Of a stretch of DNA of 37,014 bases, positions 16,219-24,865 are shown in pieces (position 1 is the stretch's first letter; each line of letters begins with the position of its first letter). The stretch is from the NCBI RefSeq assembly GCF_025210605.1, contig NZ_JAOARI010000015.1:1-37014 (forward strand). Direction: 5' to 3'. The notes below the pieces were generated by a model, which saw only the letters and a program-made list of their open reading frames with translations, was not told the DNA's origin and did not search any database. A program made the translations under genes and the position numbers. This DNA comes from Halodesulfovibrio sp. (GTDB lineage: Bacteria; Desulfobacterota; Desulfovibrionia; Desulfovibrionales; Desulfovibrionaceae).

Positions 16219-17577
16219 ATGAAAAGTTACTTTTTAAAAGAACAACACAAGGATTATTTGTTTTTTACCATTGCGTTACTACTAATCATCTCTACTTTTG
16301 CACCACTTACATTCGCACACGCTTCAGCGACAGTTAACGCAGCAATTGAAGAACGCTACAATCTTTCCAATCTCATCAGTGGTTGGAAACAAATCAATCC
16401 AAAGAGCACACCCTCCAAGGGGCATGCTCCGGAAAACACCAAGCTGAAAACCGTTACCATCAAGGTAAAGAAAGGAGATACCCTGTACAGGGTGCTTAGA
16501 AAAGCAGGTGTTTCGCTTCAGCAACAGCGTAAAATCGTTGCTATCACTTCCAAGCAGAAAGCTTTCCACTTCGATGTGGGGTTACAGTTAAAACTCACAA
16601 TGAGAACTTCTCCTGAAACGAAGAAAAAGGAAGTAACGTTACTCAGCGTGCAGTTGGACAACAAAAAATGTTATGCCATCAGACTGCAATCGGACGGAAG
16701 CTTTAAAGCTGCAATTGAACGTACTCAGTACAAGGGGCAATTGCAGCACGCACGGGGAACCATCAAAAACACCTTTGTGCAAGATGCACAATATGCTGGA
16801 CTCCCTGCTTCTCTCGCTGCAAAAGCACACAAGCTGCTTACACAGAGAAAGAAACTCACTAAAAAAGACTTAAAAAACTCTGACTTTGAAGTTATTTACG
16901 AAGTCTACCCCAAAGAATCCGGAATTCCTCCTCGTATACAATATGTACGATTAGACGGAGTATATTCAATGCAACTCTTCTTTTTTGAAGGGAAATCCGG
17001 TTCTTCCTACTACGATGCAGACGGGAATACCATCGTAAGTAAGGGCAAAATCAAACTTGTAGACAATGCCCGTCTCAGCTCCAAGTTTGGCTACCGTAAT
17101 CATCCAGTCCTTAAACGCAGAATACTGCATAAAGGGATTGACTATGCCGCCCCAACAGGAACTCCTATCCATGCGGCAGCAGACGGTACAATTGAGTTTG
17201 TCGGGCGCAAAGGTGGATATGGTAAACACATCGCCATGCGTCACGATAAGTCAACCAAGACAACATACTCGCATCTACATAAGTACAAAAAAGGACTTAA
17301 ATCCGGCGCTAAAGTAAAAGCTGGTGATGTGATCGGGTACGTTGGCTCAACCGGCCGTTCAACCGGCCCGCACTTACACTTTGAAGTGCACAAGAACGGG
17401 AAAGCCGTAGATCCGCTTAAAGCAGAACTGCCCCGCCCTTCCAAGCTTGAGGGTACAGAACTTGCTGAGTTCAAACTCTCTCAGGTGCGGATGTTTCTAC
17501 AGGTTGCCAAGCAACGTCTTATGAAAAGCGCTCTGGCCTCTCTGAAGCCAGAAGCTATAGCGAAGGCAGCCTTATAA
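16219..17577 (+). CDS. secreted M23 (LytM/MepM-type) peptidoglycan endopeptidase
   Basis: This 452-residue protein has an N-terminal membrane or signal segment (about residues 13-33), then a LysM/OapA-like domain (VKKGDTLYRVLRKAG, about 85-145). The centre has a beta-rich region, and the peptidase domain (about 280-410) carries HKGIDYAAPTGTP (His304, Asp308), YSHLH (~350) and HLHFEV (His385/387), the zinc-binding and catalytic motifs of M23. The family cleaves peptide cross-links in the periplasm and supports wall expansion. ATG 16219 is preferred to an upstream TTG (16198) because it begins the signal sequence directly. It is divergent from the virion operon and looks like a normal cell gene. 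Because the phage set has no visible lysin, it could also be used in particle release or entry, but that is only inference. Confidence 0.88.
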   Translation: MKSYFLKEQHKDYLFFTIALLLIISTFAPLTFAHASATVNAAIEERYNLSNLISGWKQINPKSTPSKGHAPENTKLKTVTIKVKKGDTLYRVLRKAGVSLQQQRKIVAITSKQKAFHFDVGLQLKLTMRTSPETKKKEVTLLSVQLDNKKCYAIRLQSDGSFKAAIERTQYKGQLQHARGTIKNTFVQDAQYAGLPASLAAKAHKLLTQRKKLTKKDLKNSDFEVIYEVYPKESGIPPRIQYVRLDGVYSMQLFFFEGKSGSSYYDADGNTIVSKGKIKLVDNARLSSKFGYRNHPVLKRRILHKGIDYAAPTGTPIHAAADGTIEFVGRKGGYGKHIAMRHDKSTKTTYSHLHKYKKGLKSGAKVKAGDVIGYVGSTGRSTGPHLHFEVHKNGKAVDPLKAELPRPSKLEGTELAEFKLSQVRMFLQVAKQRLMKSALASLKPEAIAKAAL

Positions 17578-17601
17578 TTTAGCACTTAGTTTGCTTACAC
17601 T

Positions 17602-17637
17602 AAAGCCCTCACAAATTTTTCTGTGAGGGCTTTTTTT
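17602..17637 (+). terminator. Rho-independent terminator after the M23 peptidase
   Basis: AAAGCCCTCACA (17602-17613) pairs with TGTGAGGGCTTT, ending in a run of seven T residues. It lies about 25 bases after the stop codon. Confidence 0.92.
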
Positions 17638-17640
17638 GAT

Positions 17641-17981
17641 GCTCTAAGATTGATCTTCACTTTTCTACTCCCTCCCGCTCCACCTTCTTGCTGCCTCAGA
17701 CTCCTTTTCAGCGCTAACACACAGCTACCCTATATAGCATCTAAGGCAGCAGAGTCGTAAAACAGCCATACATACATGAGGACATGTCTCCATGCATGCG
17801 TCAAATCAATTTACGTAGTACCGGCGCACAGCAAAGATTTTGTCTACAATCAGTACCTAGATCACTAGGCGCTACTTTCGTCTATTAAGTCCACCACCAG
17901 CAGCATTCGATCCCCCCCGCGAAAAGCCCTCTGCCTATGTAAAGCGCGTCTGCCCCTAGCGCGCAGATTCGACTTTGCCAT
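17641..17981. other. intergenic region, nothing recognised
   Basis: No plausible gene, tRNA or repeat was recognised here. A GC-rich imperfect hairpin is possible around 17944-17964 (GCGCG paired with GCGCGC), and there is a C7 tract near 17911. Function is unknown. Confidence 0.5.
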
Positions 17982-18019
17982 AAAAAAAGACTCCACCTGC
18001 ATACACAGATGGAGTCTTT
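17982..18019 (-). terminator. Rho-independent terminator after the symporter gene
   Basis: On the minus strand AAAGACTCCATCTG pairs with CAGGTGGAGTCTTT, followed by a T run. It is placed about 20 bases after the symporter stop. Confidence 0.9.
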
Positions 18020-18037
18020 CGACGTTAAGAGGATGTC

Positions 18038-19408
18038 TTACTTATCAGCATGACGCAAAGCTTCAGGTGCTACACCTTCTTTCATTGCGAAGTATTCGCG
18101 AGTTTCACGAACAATAACAGGACTGAGGAAGATAAGACCAATAAGGTTTGGAAGAGCCATCAGACCGTTAAAGATATCTGCCAGAGTCCAAACAAGACCA
18201 ACTTTCTGTACGGAACCAAAGAGAATAGCTGCAATGTAGACAATGCGGTATGGTTTTACTGCACCTTCGCCAAGGAGGTATTCAATAGACTTCTCACCGT
18301 AGTAACACCAACCGAGGATGGTGGAGTACGCAAAGAGAATAAGACCAATGGTTACGATGTACTGTCCACCTTCGAAACCAAGGCGGAATGCTTCGGTAGT
18401 AAGGGATGAACTTGTAAGACCAGAATCCCAGTTAAACATAATGATAACAAGACCAGTCATTGTACAGATAACGATAGTATCAATGAAAGTCTGGGTCATA
18501 GAAACGAGAGCCTGATCTACAGGGTGTTTAGTCTGTGCTGCTGCAGCAGCAATCGGAGCAGAACCAAGACCGGATTCGTTAGAGAATACACCGCGAGCAA
18601 CACCAAATCGGATTGCAGCTGCTACTGTTGCACCAGCAAAACCACCGGAAGCTGCAACAGGGTTAAATGCGTATTCAAAAACAAGCCCGAAAGCAGGGCC
18701 AATTTTTTCGACATTGGTGAGCAGAATAAATAATGCGCCACCAACATAGAAGACAATCATAATCGGGATAAGAATAGAAGTAACTTTACCAATAGACTTA
18801 ATACCACCGAGAACTACGAGGGCAGAAAGAATTGCAAGTACAATTCCGACAATAAGTGGATCAATACCAAAAGTATCTTTAACAGCAAGTGCTACAGAGT
18901 TAGACTGTACCATGTTACCGATTCCGAATGCAGCAACAGCAGCGAAAAACGCGAATGCGGTGCCAAGACCTTTCCAGCCAAGACCACGGGCGATGTAATA
19001 CATCGGACCACCACACATTTCACCGTTTTCATCTTTTACGCGGTATTTAACAGCAAGCACAGCTTCACCAAACTTAGTAGCCATACCTACAAGACCGGTA
19101 ACCCACATCCAGAAAAGAGCACCAGGACCACCAACCGCAATCGCGGTAGCAACACCAGCAATGTTACCAGTACCAACAGTTGCAGAAAGAGCGGTCATAA
19201 GGGCTTCGAAGTTTGAAATGTCACCATCTTCGGCATCATCATCTTTGCGTTTAATAAGCGCAAGATACAAAGAATAGCCTAGTTTTCTAAACTGTAAGCC
19301 CTTCAGCATAATTGTAAGCAAGAGACCAGTACCAACCAACAGAGTCAGCATTACAGGGCCCCATACCCACCCGTCGATCATCTCCAGCCATGACATAAAG
19401 CTTTCCAT
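18038..19408 (-). CDS. sodium:alanine (AGCS-family) symporter
   Basis: This 456-residue polytopic membrane protein carries the AGCS signatures: [18 protein letters not shown], then [15 protein letters not shown] early, and [17 protein letters not shown] in the middle. It takes up alanine or glycine with sodium across the inner membrane. ATG 19408 is chosen because AGGAG (19420-19416) lies seven bases upstream; longer starts have no better site. It is a normal cell gene lying between the virion operon and the terminase gene. A long leader of about 230 bases with hairpins precedes it, but the leader does not match the glycine riboswitch pattern. Confidence 0.94.
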   Translation of the reverse strand: MESFMSWLEMIDGWVWGPVMLTLLVGTGLLLTIMLKGLQFRKLGYSLYLALIKRKDDDAEDGDISNFEALMTALSATVGTGNIAGVATAIAVGGPGALFWMWVTGLVGMATKFGEAVLAVKYRVKDENGEMCGGPMYYIARGLGWKGLGTAFAFFAAVAAFGIGNMVQSNSVALAVKDTFGIDPLIVGIVLAILSALVVLGGIKSIGKVTSILIPIMIVFYVGGALFILLTNVEKIGPAFGLVFEYAFNPVAASGGFAGATVAAAIRFGVARGVFSNESGLGSAPIAAAAAQTKHPVDQALVSMTQTFIDTIVICTMTGLVIIMFNWDSGLTSSSLTTEAFRLGFEGGQYIVTIGLILFAYSTILGWCYYGEKSIEYLLGEGAVKPYRIVYIAAILFGSVQKVGLVWTLADIFNGLMALPNLIGLIFLSPVIVRETREYFAMKEGVAPEALRHADK

Positions 19409-19852
19409 CAGCATACTCCTGTTGCTTCTTTCACGCCTTAGCACTCAACATACCCGAGCGGCTTAAAACGTGCATTGGAAAAACAGACTACATCTGTTTC
19501 CCTCAGCTATGACGTAATCATTCCCAACAAATTCGGGAATATGGGTCTAGCCATCGGTCGAAAAACTGCAAGTCCCAGTACAGTCAACTCGACCAAGCAA
19601 AATACTAAAGCCCATTCGACTAAAACGAATCATTGGTCATGTTACGCTGTTTTACCATTTCGTCAACATGACCACTTTTAAGTTTTGCACACTGAATGTT
19701 CAAGCAAGAGCCCTTTTTTTGCATTTTTCTTATGTCATCAGAGATTCTTACAAACAAACTGTTCATACAAACAGTAAAATATCACATATAATCAAATGGT
19801 TATAACAAAATGAAGTTTTTCACAAGCTAGGGCGTTTTTTGTTTTTTACACG
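19409..19852. other. intergenic region with the symporter leader
   Basis: On the minus strand the leader can form hairpins, for example GGTCGA with TCGACC across roughly 19555-19600 and AAACAGA/TCTGTTT near 19485-19503. Further upstream is a weak hairpin, ACTGTT/AACAGT (19758-19775), followed on the minus strand by T-rich sequence, which might end the terminase transcript. No gene was seen. Confidence 0.45.
19639..19666 (-). promoter_or_regulatory. probable promoter of the symporter gene
   Basis: On the minus strand TTGACG (19666-19661) is followed after 16 bases by TAACAT (19644-19639). It would give a 5' leader of about 225 bases. Confidence 0.4.
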
Positions 19853-20428
19853 CTATTTCAGACAATTACACTCATCTCGATGAATAATGGAGAAAACTGC
19901 ACTTTTGAGGCAGTTTTGATCTTTTTTTTGAAAAAAAACTGATGCAGGCATCTCTGCCACTAATCGAAACCCCAACTTTTCGATGAAGCGCAAAGCATGT
20001 CGATATACCTTCGGTGTCAGTCCGTAGAGCGCATCAAAGCAATACTCTCCTTGATGCTTTGTGAACAAAAGAAAGTTCAATAAAAACGAACCAATAAGTT
20101 CTTCTTTACCCCTAGAATTGTAAAACATTGTAAAATGAATCATCCCACATCGACCAAGAAAGTTATTTACCCACACTAACGCCAGCGGCTTTACCCCTTC
20201 GTATGCAACATAGACATAATTCGTATCATCTTGCATAAATTGAACAAATTTACTTTCATTTGTTATTTGACCATCGTAAAAAACTATATCTTTTTTCCCT
20301 TCAACGCAGAGTGTTTGCCAAATTGTTTGGAATTCTTGTTCGGTTACACAATCTGTATAATGAGGAATATGTGCCCTTATGTGAAAGCCATCTGGCAATT
20401 GCTCGTAACCATTATGCATATAAGTCAT
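19853..20428 (-). CDS. GNAT-like protein translationally coupled to terminase
   Basis: This 191-residue protein starts within the terminase gene, overlapping it by 17 bases, and so is probably co-expressed with it. The C-terminal half has a GNAT-like pattern: strand YVYVAYEGVKPLALVWVNN, then GRCGMIHFTMF, and YRHALRFIEKLGFRLVAEMP, the usual final GNAT strand and helix. No substrate can be inferred. A related fold is predicted for the gp13-like protein in the virion operon (8029-8499), so it may be a virion or assembly factor rather than an enzyme. It is the last gene of the terminase transcript. Confidence 0.65.
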   Translation of the reverse strand: MTYMHNGYEQLPDGFHIRAHIPHYTDCVTEQEFQTIWQTLCVEGKKDIVFYDGQITNESKFVQFMQDDTNYVYVAYEGVKPLALVWVNNFLGRCGMIHFTMFYNSRGKEELIGSFLLNFLLFTKHQGEYCFDALYGLTPKVYRHALRFIEKLGFRLVAEMPASVFFQKKDQNCLKSAVFSIIHRDECNCLK

Positions 20429-21938
20429 ACTCCATATTTCCCAGATCAGTTTGTTCTACATTCATCATGAGTGGAGAAGGAAATTCTGCTCCAAGCAGCG
20501 GTTCTAAAACTCGTGCCATGCAATCGAGCATGTCATCATGAGTACTTACAGGAAAAGCCAGATATTCATCAGCGACAAATTCTTTGGTTAAATCACGCCA
20601 TGCCCCTTCTTGGTCTCTAAACGGAGCACGTATAGGAAGATACATCCGACCCTGCTCAAAAAGTGGAACCAGTTTACCAATACGATCTTTTTTAGGTACA
20701 GCTCCCCCAAGCTCAATTACCTCAAAACGGTAATTTCGATTTTGCATCTCAAAGCGCAGATGTTCGATATCAGCCTGCATGCCGTACCGTTCGTACCCAA
20801 CAGCCAACGGACGATATTGTCTGTGTAGAGAAAACAAACATGCAGCGCGTTCAGTAAGATTCATTCTGTCGCGCACCCCGCCAATCAAGTAGTAATTGCC
20901 GTCTTCTGCCAAGCCAATCACCAGCATCACAGTATAGTCACTGCCAGCCTTTTTTTCACCGGCAGGGTCAACAACTATGTACCTGTTCATGCATTCCCAA
21001 TGCGCAGGCTCTGAAGGCTGCCAATACCGTAACCACTGCTCTTTAAAACCTTGCACACTGTCCGCCTTTGGATCTTGCAACATTTGGCAACCGAACACGT
21101 AAGGTCCCATCTGTCTGCGCTTTTTTGCTAACTCTTCAGGCGCAAGAAACATTGGTGCGCCATCAGCTTTTCCATTTTCTGTAGCTGCATATATTCGAGG
21201 AACAGCACCTTGCCGCTCCATAATTGTTTTGTATGTGTCATTGAAGTGATACCGGGTTCCGATGTAGCGCTGCGTACCACCATGCATGCCGAGGTTTAAC
21301 GATAAAGCCCAACATTCTGTCACCTTGCTAATCATTTCAGGTGTCGAAACAGAATCTCGCGTAACCACATCATCATAAACAAGGATTTCAAAATGCTTAC
21401 CAGTCGGCTGACCATCTACTAGCCCCCAAGCTTCTACTGTAGCTTCTTTCGGATTCTTCTTTCGTTTGACAACGATACCGTTATCTACTGACCAACGAGA
21501 AGACTCACGTTTGGGAGACTCCCACAATACTTCGGGATAGCATCGTTTTAGAACTTCATTCTGCTCAAGCTCATGCTTAATTTGTGCTAAAAAACCTTTG
21601 GCGATAGGACGAGTATGAGAAAAAATACCCACGGTTACTTCTGGATTCACCAAAATATTCTGAATAGTCAGCCCAAAGGTAATGATTGTCGATTTATAAT
21701 GCTCCCTTGCCCATAAATCGAGTCGACCATCAGGGGACTGCTGCACTTCCTGACAGCGAGCAAAATGCCAATCGTGATCCATATCTTTACGCCCCATGAT
21801 TCGGGTCAGTAAAAAAAACAGATCACGACGACCTAGTTCAGCCATCATACTGATTGCGGCACTTTCAGATTCTTTACGAGCAACTTTAAATAATTCTGCA
21901 TAGTGGGCTGCTGCTTCATGCCGATTCGCAAACTTCAT
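20412..21938 (-). CDS. terL: phage terminase large subunit
   Basis: This 508-residue protein has both functional halves of a packaging motor. The ATPase part has a Walker A-like AREHYKST (77-84) and Walker B ILVYDD (185-190). The nuclease part has IVVDPAGEKKAGSDYT (Asp324), GYERYG (Glu383) and a late HDDMLDC acidic pair (468-469). It pumps DNA into the prohead through the portal. ATG 21938 follows AGGAG; the in-frame TTG upstream is rejected. There is no small-terminase gene upstream, where one would be expected. The gene lies 4.6 kb from the virion block, behind two cell genes, and all key residues look present. Confidence 0.94.
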   Translation of the reverse strand: MKFANRHEAAAHYAELFKVARKESESAAISMMAELGRRDLFFLLTRIMGRKDMDHDWHFARCQEVQQSPDGRLDLWAREHYKSTIITFGLTIQNILVNPEVTVGIFSHTRPIAKGFLAQIKHELEQNEVLKRCYPEVLWESPKRESSRWSVDNGIVVKRKKNPKEATVEAWGLVDGQPTGKHFEILVYDDVVTRDSVSTPEMISKVTECWALSLNLGMHGGTQRYIGTRYHFNDTYKTIMERQGAVPRIYAATENGKADGAPMFLAPEELAKKRRQMGPYVFGCQMLQDPKADSVQGFKEQWLRYWQPSEPAHWECMNRYIVVDPAGEKKAGSDYTVMLVIGLAEDGNYYLIGGVRDRMNLTERAACLFSLHRQYRPLAVGYERYGMQADIEHLRFEMQNRNYRFEVIELGGAVPKKDRIGKLVPLFEQGRMYLPIRAPFRDQEGAWRDLTKEFVADEYLAFPVSTHDDMLDCMARVLEPLLGAEFPSPLMMNVEQTDLGNMEYDLYA

Positions 21939-22140
21939 ACTCTCTCCTTGCACATATCAATTGAGGGAGTTTACATGACGAGTCACAACACACCGCCAAT
22001 ACAGGCGTAAAAGAAGGATGTAAGGAGGGTCTTACATATTCTTGCCACATATGGGGGGGGGCGAAAAACGAGGTAGGTAAAATTGGTAGATTAGAATTAA
22101 GCAGCAAAGGAAAAAACTCTATAACTTCTCCACGCTGCAC

Positions 22141-22180
22141 AAAAAAAGTGGCGAGCCAGAAACTACCAGCTCACCACTTT
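22141..22180 (-). terminator. minus-strand terminator right of terminase gene
   Basis: AAAGTGG..GAGC pairs with GCTC.CCACTTT, and on the minus strand the hairpin runs into seven T residues. It is well placed to have ended the glycosidase/ABC operon before the insertion sequence came between them. Confidence 0.75.
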
Positions 22181-22199
22181 AATATTTAGTCGAGAAGTC

Positions 22200-22230
22200 G
22201 CCACGTCAAAACTTGCTGACATGGCTTTTT
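22200..22230 (+). terminator. plus-strand terminator with no assigned gene
   Basis: GCCACGTCA (22200-22208) pairs with TGACATGGC (22217-22225) with one mismatch, followed by TTTTTG. No plus-strand gene is visible to its left for several kilobases. Confidence 0.55.
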
Positions 22231-22288
22231 GTAACAAAATTATTTGTAAGAGGTTCGACTTGATCTGACATTTCCTCTTGAAAAATAA

Positions 22289-22357
22289 GAGGTTCTCCCT
22301 TTTGATGAATAATCAGAAGACCACCCAAAACGGGCACCATGCCCAAAGGAGAACCTC
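22289..22357 (+). promoter_or_regulatory. hairpin sequestering the transposase ribosome binding site
   Basis: GAGGTTCTCC (22289-22298) is the exact complement of GGAGAACCTC (22348-22357), which contains the Shine-Dalgarno and abuts the ATG at 22358. A smaller hairpin, GGGC/GCCC (about 22332-22344), sits in the loop. An alternative hairpin, CCTCTT/AAGAGG (22274-22292), overlaps the left arm, so the two are mutually exclusive. Confidence 0.75.
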
Positions 22358-23398
22358 ATGACAACTTACAATCAAAACGTCATAAAGCACAAGGTCGGAC
22401 TTCTTAACTTAGCTGAAGAGTTGGGGAATATTTCAAAAGCGTGCAAGTTAATGGGCTACTCCCGAGACACCTTCTATCGGTATCAAGCGGCAAAGGAGGA
22501 AGGCGGTGTCGAAGCACTTCTTGATAAAAGCCGAAAAAAACCAAATTTAAAGAATCGGGTAGAGCGTGAAGTTGAAGATGCAGTAGTTGAATTTGCTACC
22601 TCTTATCCAGCTCATGGGCAAACAAGGACAAGTAACGAACTACGCAAGAAAGGAATCTTTGTTTCGCCTTCTGGTGTTAGATCAATCTGGCTCCGACACG
22701 ACCTTCACAACTTTAAGCTGCGTCTCACTGCTCTTGAGAAGCTTTCTGCAGAAAAAGGTATCGTTCTGACAGAGGCACAAGTTCAAGCCTTGGAACGCAA
22801 GAAGGATGATGACAGTGCCCACGGTGAAATCGAAACGGCTCACCCTGGCTATCTAGGAAGCCAAGACACTTTTTACGTTGGCACCATTAAGGGTGTCGGG
22901 CGAATATACCAACAGACCTTCGTCGATACCTATTCAAAATGGGCTGCTGCGAAGCTCTATACTACCAAAACGCCTATTACAGCCGCCGACATGCTCAACG
23001 ACAAAGTTCTTCCATTCTTTGAAGAGCAAGAAATGGGTATATTACGTATTCTAACTGATCGCGGGACAGAGTATTGCGGGAATCGAGAGCAACATGACTA
23101 TCAGCTTTTCTTAGGTATCAGTAATATTGAACACACTAAAACAAAAGCAAGGCACCCGCAGACCAACGGAATTTGCGAGCGCTTCCATAAAACCGTTTTA
23201 AATGAATTCTATCAAGTTGCTTTCAGGCGAAAAGTATACTCAAGCCTCGATGACTTGCAAACAGATCTTGATCTGTGGCTACTTGAATATCATACCGAGA
23301 GAACGCATCAAGGCAAAATGTGTTGCAGTAGAACGCCATTTGAAACTATGATGGATGCAAAGCATCTTTGGACGCAACATGTCGTAAATCTCAATTAA
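22358..23398 (+). CDS. IS481-family transposase
   Basis: This 346-residue protein has an N-terminal helix-turn-helix (NISKACKLMGYSRDTFYRY) and an HTH-like region around GVEALLDKSRKKPN. The rve integrase core follows, with catalytic Asp170 (QDTFYVG), Asp234 (ILTDRGTEYCG) and Glu274 (NGICERFHKTVLNEF). The DDE triad is complete and the frame is open, so the element looks active. It cuts and joins the IS ends. AAAGGAG precedes the ATG but is buried in a perfect inverted repeat, likely keeping translation low. Confidence 0.95.
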   Translation: MTTYNQNVIKHKVGLLNLAEELGNISKACKLMGYSRDTFYRYQAAKEEGGVEALLDKSRKKPNLKNRVEREVEDAVVEFATSYPAHGQTRTSNELRKKGIFVSPSGVRSIWLRHDLHNFKLRLTALEKLSAEKGIVLTEAQVQALERKKDDDSAHGEIETAHPGYLGSQDTFYVGTIKGVGRIYQQTFVDTYSKWAAAKLYTTKTPITAADMLNDKVLPFFEEQEMGILRILTDRGTEYCGNREQHDYQLFLGISNIEHTKTKARHPQTNGICERFHKTVLNEFYQVAFRRKVYSSLDDLQTDLDLWLLEYHTERTHQGKMCCSRTPFETMMDAKHLWTQHVVNLN

Positions 23399-23492
23399 TC
23401 TGACAGGTGGTCGGTCAAAAGGGCTATGTGTCAGATCAAGTATGAACCACTACAAATTATTGCAATAGAAGGTCGTCTCTCTCAATATCTTA

Positions 23493-24854
23493 CTAAGAAA
23501 ATTGAGGTAACCACTTTGCTTCTGCACTCAGCATTGCATCGACCATTTCACTTATTTGATCGAGTGTGCAAATTGTCGCTGTTACTGGGTCTAACATGCA
23601 AGCATGTTTGACTGCATCTTTATCACCAGTAAGCGCGGCTTGTACGAGTAACTCCTGCACATTTGTATTTGTACGGCATAGCGCAGCGCACTGAGCAGGC
23701 AAAGCACCTACCTGCTGCGGAGAAAGCCCGTTCTCATCTACCCACACAGGCACTTCTACAGCACAATCAGCTGGCAGATTCTCTACAAGCAAACTATCTT
23801 CATGACGGTTAGGTACGTTACCATTAATGCGAATACGCTCACCAGAAACAACTGCATTCATTATTTTAGGAGCATTCAAGGCATTACGCTTTAGAGGAAT
23901 CGACATACTTCCACTAAGTTGCTCTGCAATAATACGCGTACTGCGCTGTTTCACCTGTTCTTCCAGTTCCATTAGGTTCCACCGCTGTGGCAAAAAGCGA
24001 TCAATCATTTCTGGTGTCTTACGGAAATACGGAACATAGTCTGTGCAATGCCAGTGGTTTTCAGTACACCAGTACCCAAAAGCTTTAAGCATTTCACAGC
24101 GGACACCGTCAGCGGCATATACTTTTGCGTTCTCAGGAAGTTGACGAATTGCGGGCTGCATATCTTCGCCTTTATAACGAGCTTCTAGAACCCAGCAAAG
24201 GTGATTAATGCCACCGAATGAAAATTCAAAGTCATCCGGAACAGATACAAACATCAACTGCTCCCATAATTCTGGAGTAGACGGATGTTCGACCCAGTCG
24301 CCAACACCCAAATACCCAGCAAGCTGAGAAACTGTATACGTTACGCCGTAGCACAAACCGACTGTGCGAATCTCTGAAACTTGCGATGCCGCCCACACGA
24401 GCGGTGCCAACGGGTTGGCATAGTTCATAAGTAAGGCATCAGGGCAGACCTCTTCCATATCGCGCAGAAGTTCCACCAGCACTGGAATATGACGCAATCC
24501 ACGGAAAATCCCGCCGGGACCTAAGGTATCACCGACTTCCTGATCGACACCGTAGCGCTTCGGAATATCTCGATCGAGATACCATGCATCCAACCCACCT
24601 ACCTGCACCGAACAAATAACGAAATCCGTACCCGCAAGAGCTTTACGGCGGTCAGTTTCCAGAAGCACCGTTGCAGGCAATTCTGCCTGATCTATCATCT
24701 TCTGAACAAGCTTACCCGTTGTTTTCAGTGCATCAGGATCTATGTCGTGCAAGCGTAATTCTAAATTTTGAAGTGATGGATATGCAAACGCCGCAGAAAG
24801 AATCTGGCGGGTGAACATTACACTTCCAGCACCAATAATGGTTAATCGAGCCAT
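23493..24854 (-). CDS. GH4-family glycosidase (NAD- and metal-dependent)
   Basis: This 453-residue protein starts with a Rossmann-like nucleotide site (LTIIGAGSVMFTRQIL) and has the GH4 core: LHDIDPDAL, then SVQVGGLDAWYLDRDIP, DTLGPGGIFRGLRHIP, MNYANPLAPLVW, GLCYGV with the metal-binding Cys, and FGGINHLCWVLE with the metal-binding His. GH4 enzymes use NAD+ and Mn2+ and act by oxidation and elimination; members act on alpha-galactosides, alpha-glucosides or 6-phospho forms. Similarity to alpha-galactosidase/alpha-glucuronidase types seems more likely than to the 6-phospho types, since the neighbouring transporter is ABC and not PTS. The gene ends 45 bases before the IS. Confidence 0.9.
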   Translation of the reverse strand: MARLTIIGAGSVMFTRQILSAAFAYPSLQNLELRLHDIDPDALKTTGKLVQKMIDQAELPATVLLETDRRKALAGTDFVICSVQVGGLDAWYLDRDIPKRYGVDQEVGDTLGPGGIFRGLRHIPVLVELLRDMEEVCPDALLMNYANPLAPLVWAASQVSEIRTVGLCYGVTYTVSQLAGYLGVGDWVEHPSTPELWEQLMFVSVPDDFEFSFGGINHLCWVLEARYKGEDMQPAIRQLPENAKVYAADGVRCEMLKAFGYWCTENHWHCTDYVPYFRKTPEMIDRFLPQRWNLMELEEQVKQRSTRIIAEQLSGSMSIPLKRNALNAPKIMNAVVSGERIRINGNVPNRHEDSLLVENLPADCAVEVPVWVDENGLSPQQVGALPAQCAALCRTNTNVQELLVQAALTGDKDAVKHACMLDPVTATICTLDQISEMVDAMLSAEAKWLPQFS

Positions 24855-24865
24855 TGTATTACTCC

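Larger units (their letters stand above)
21939..22257. other. region upstream of terminase; no gene supported
   Basis: This holds the presumed terminase promoter region, a G9 tract on the plus strand (22053-22061), a small hairpin TGTAAG/CTTACA (22019-22036), and two opposed terminators listed separately. No small-terminase open frame was found. Confidence 0.5.
22252..23447. mobile_element. IS481-family insertion sequence
   Basis: The element contains one transposase gene and imperfect terminal inverted repeats sharing ACTTGATCTGACA (22258-22270 left; complement at 23429-23441 right), extended by GGTTC on both outer sides. Total length is about 1.2 kb, usual for this family. I could not identify a convincing target duplication, so the outer limits are approximate. 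Confidence 0.85.

Noticed and set aside
17881..17980. Possible tRNA remnant with GC-rich hairpin
   Set aside because: No cloverleaf could be drawn and no TTCGA-type arm is correctly placed.
19415..19640. Glycine riboswitch in the symporter leader
   Set aside because: The conserved GGAGAG and CACCGAAGGGG-like core was not found.
6178..21938. Ordinary active prophage
   Set aside because: No integrase, repressor, replication or lysis genes, no tRNA or attachment repeats, and cell genes lie between terminase and virion genes.
22237..23465. Target-site duplication around the IS (similar AAATTATT stretches on both sides)
   Set aside because: The similar AT-rich stretches are not directly adjacent to the inverted repeats and are imperfect, so they are probably chance.
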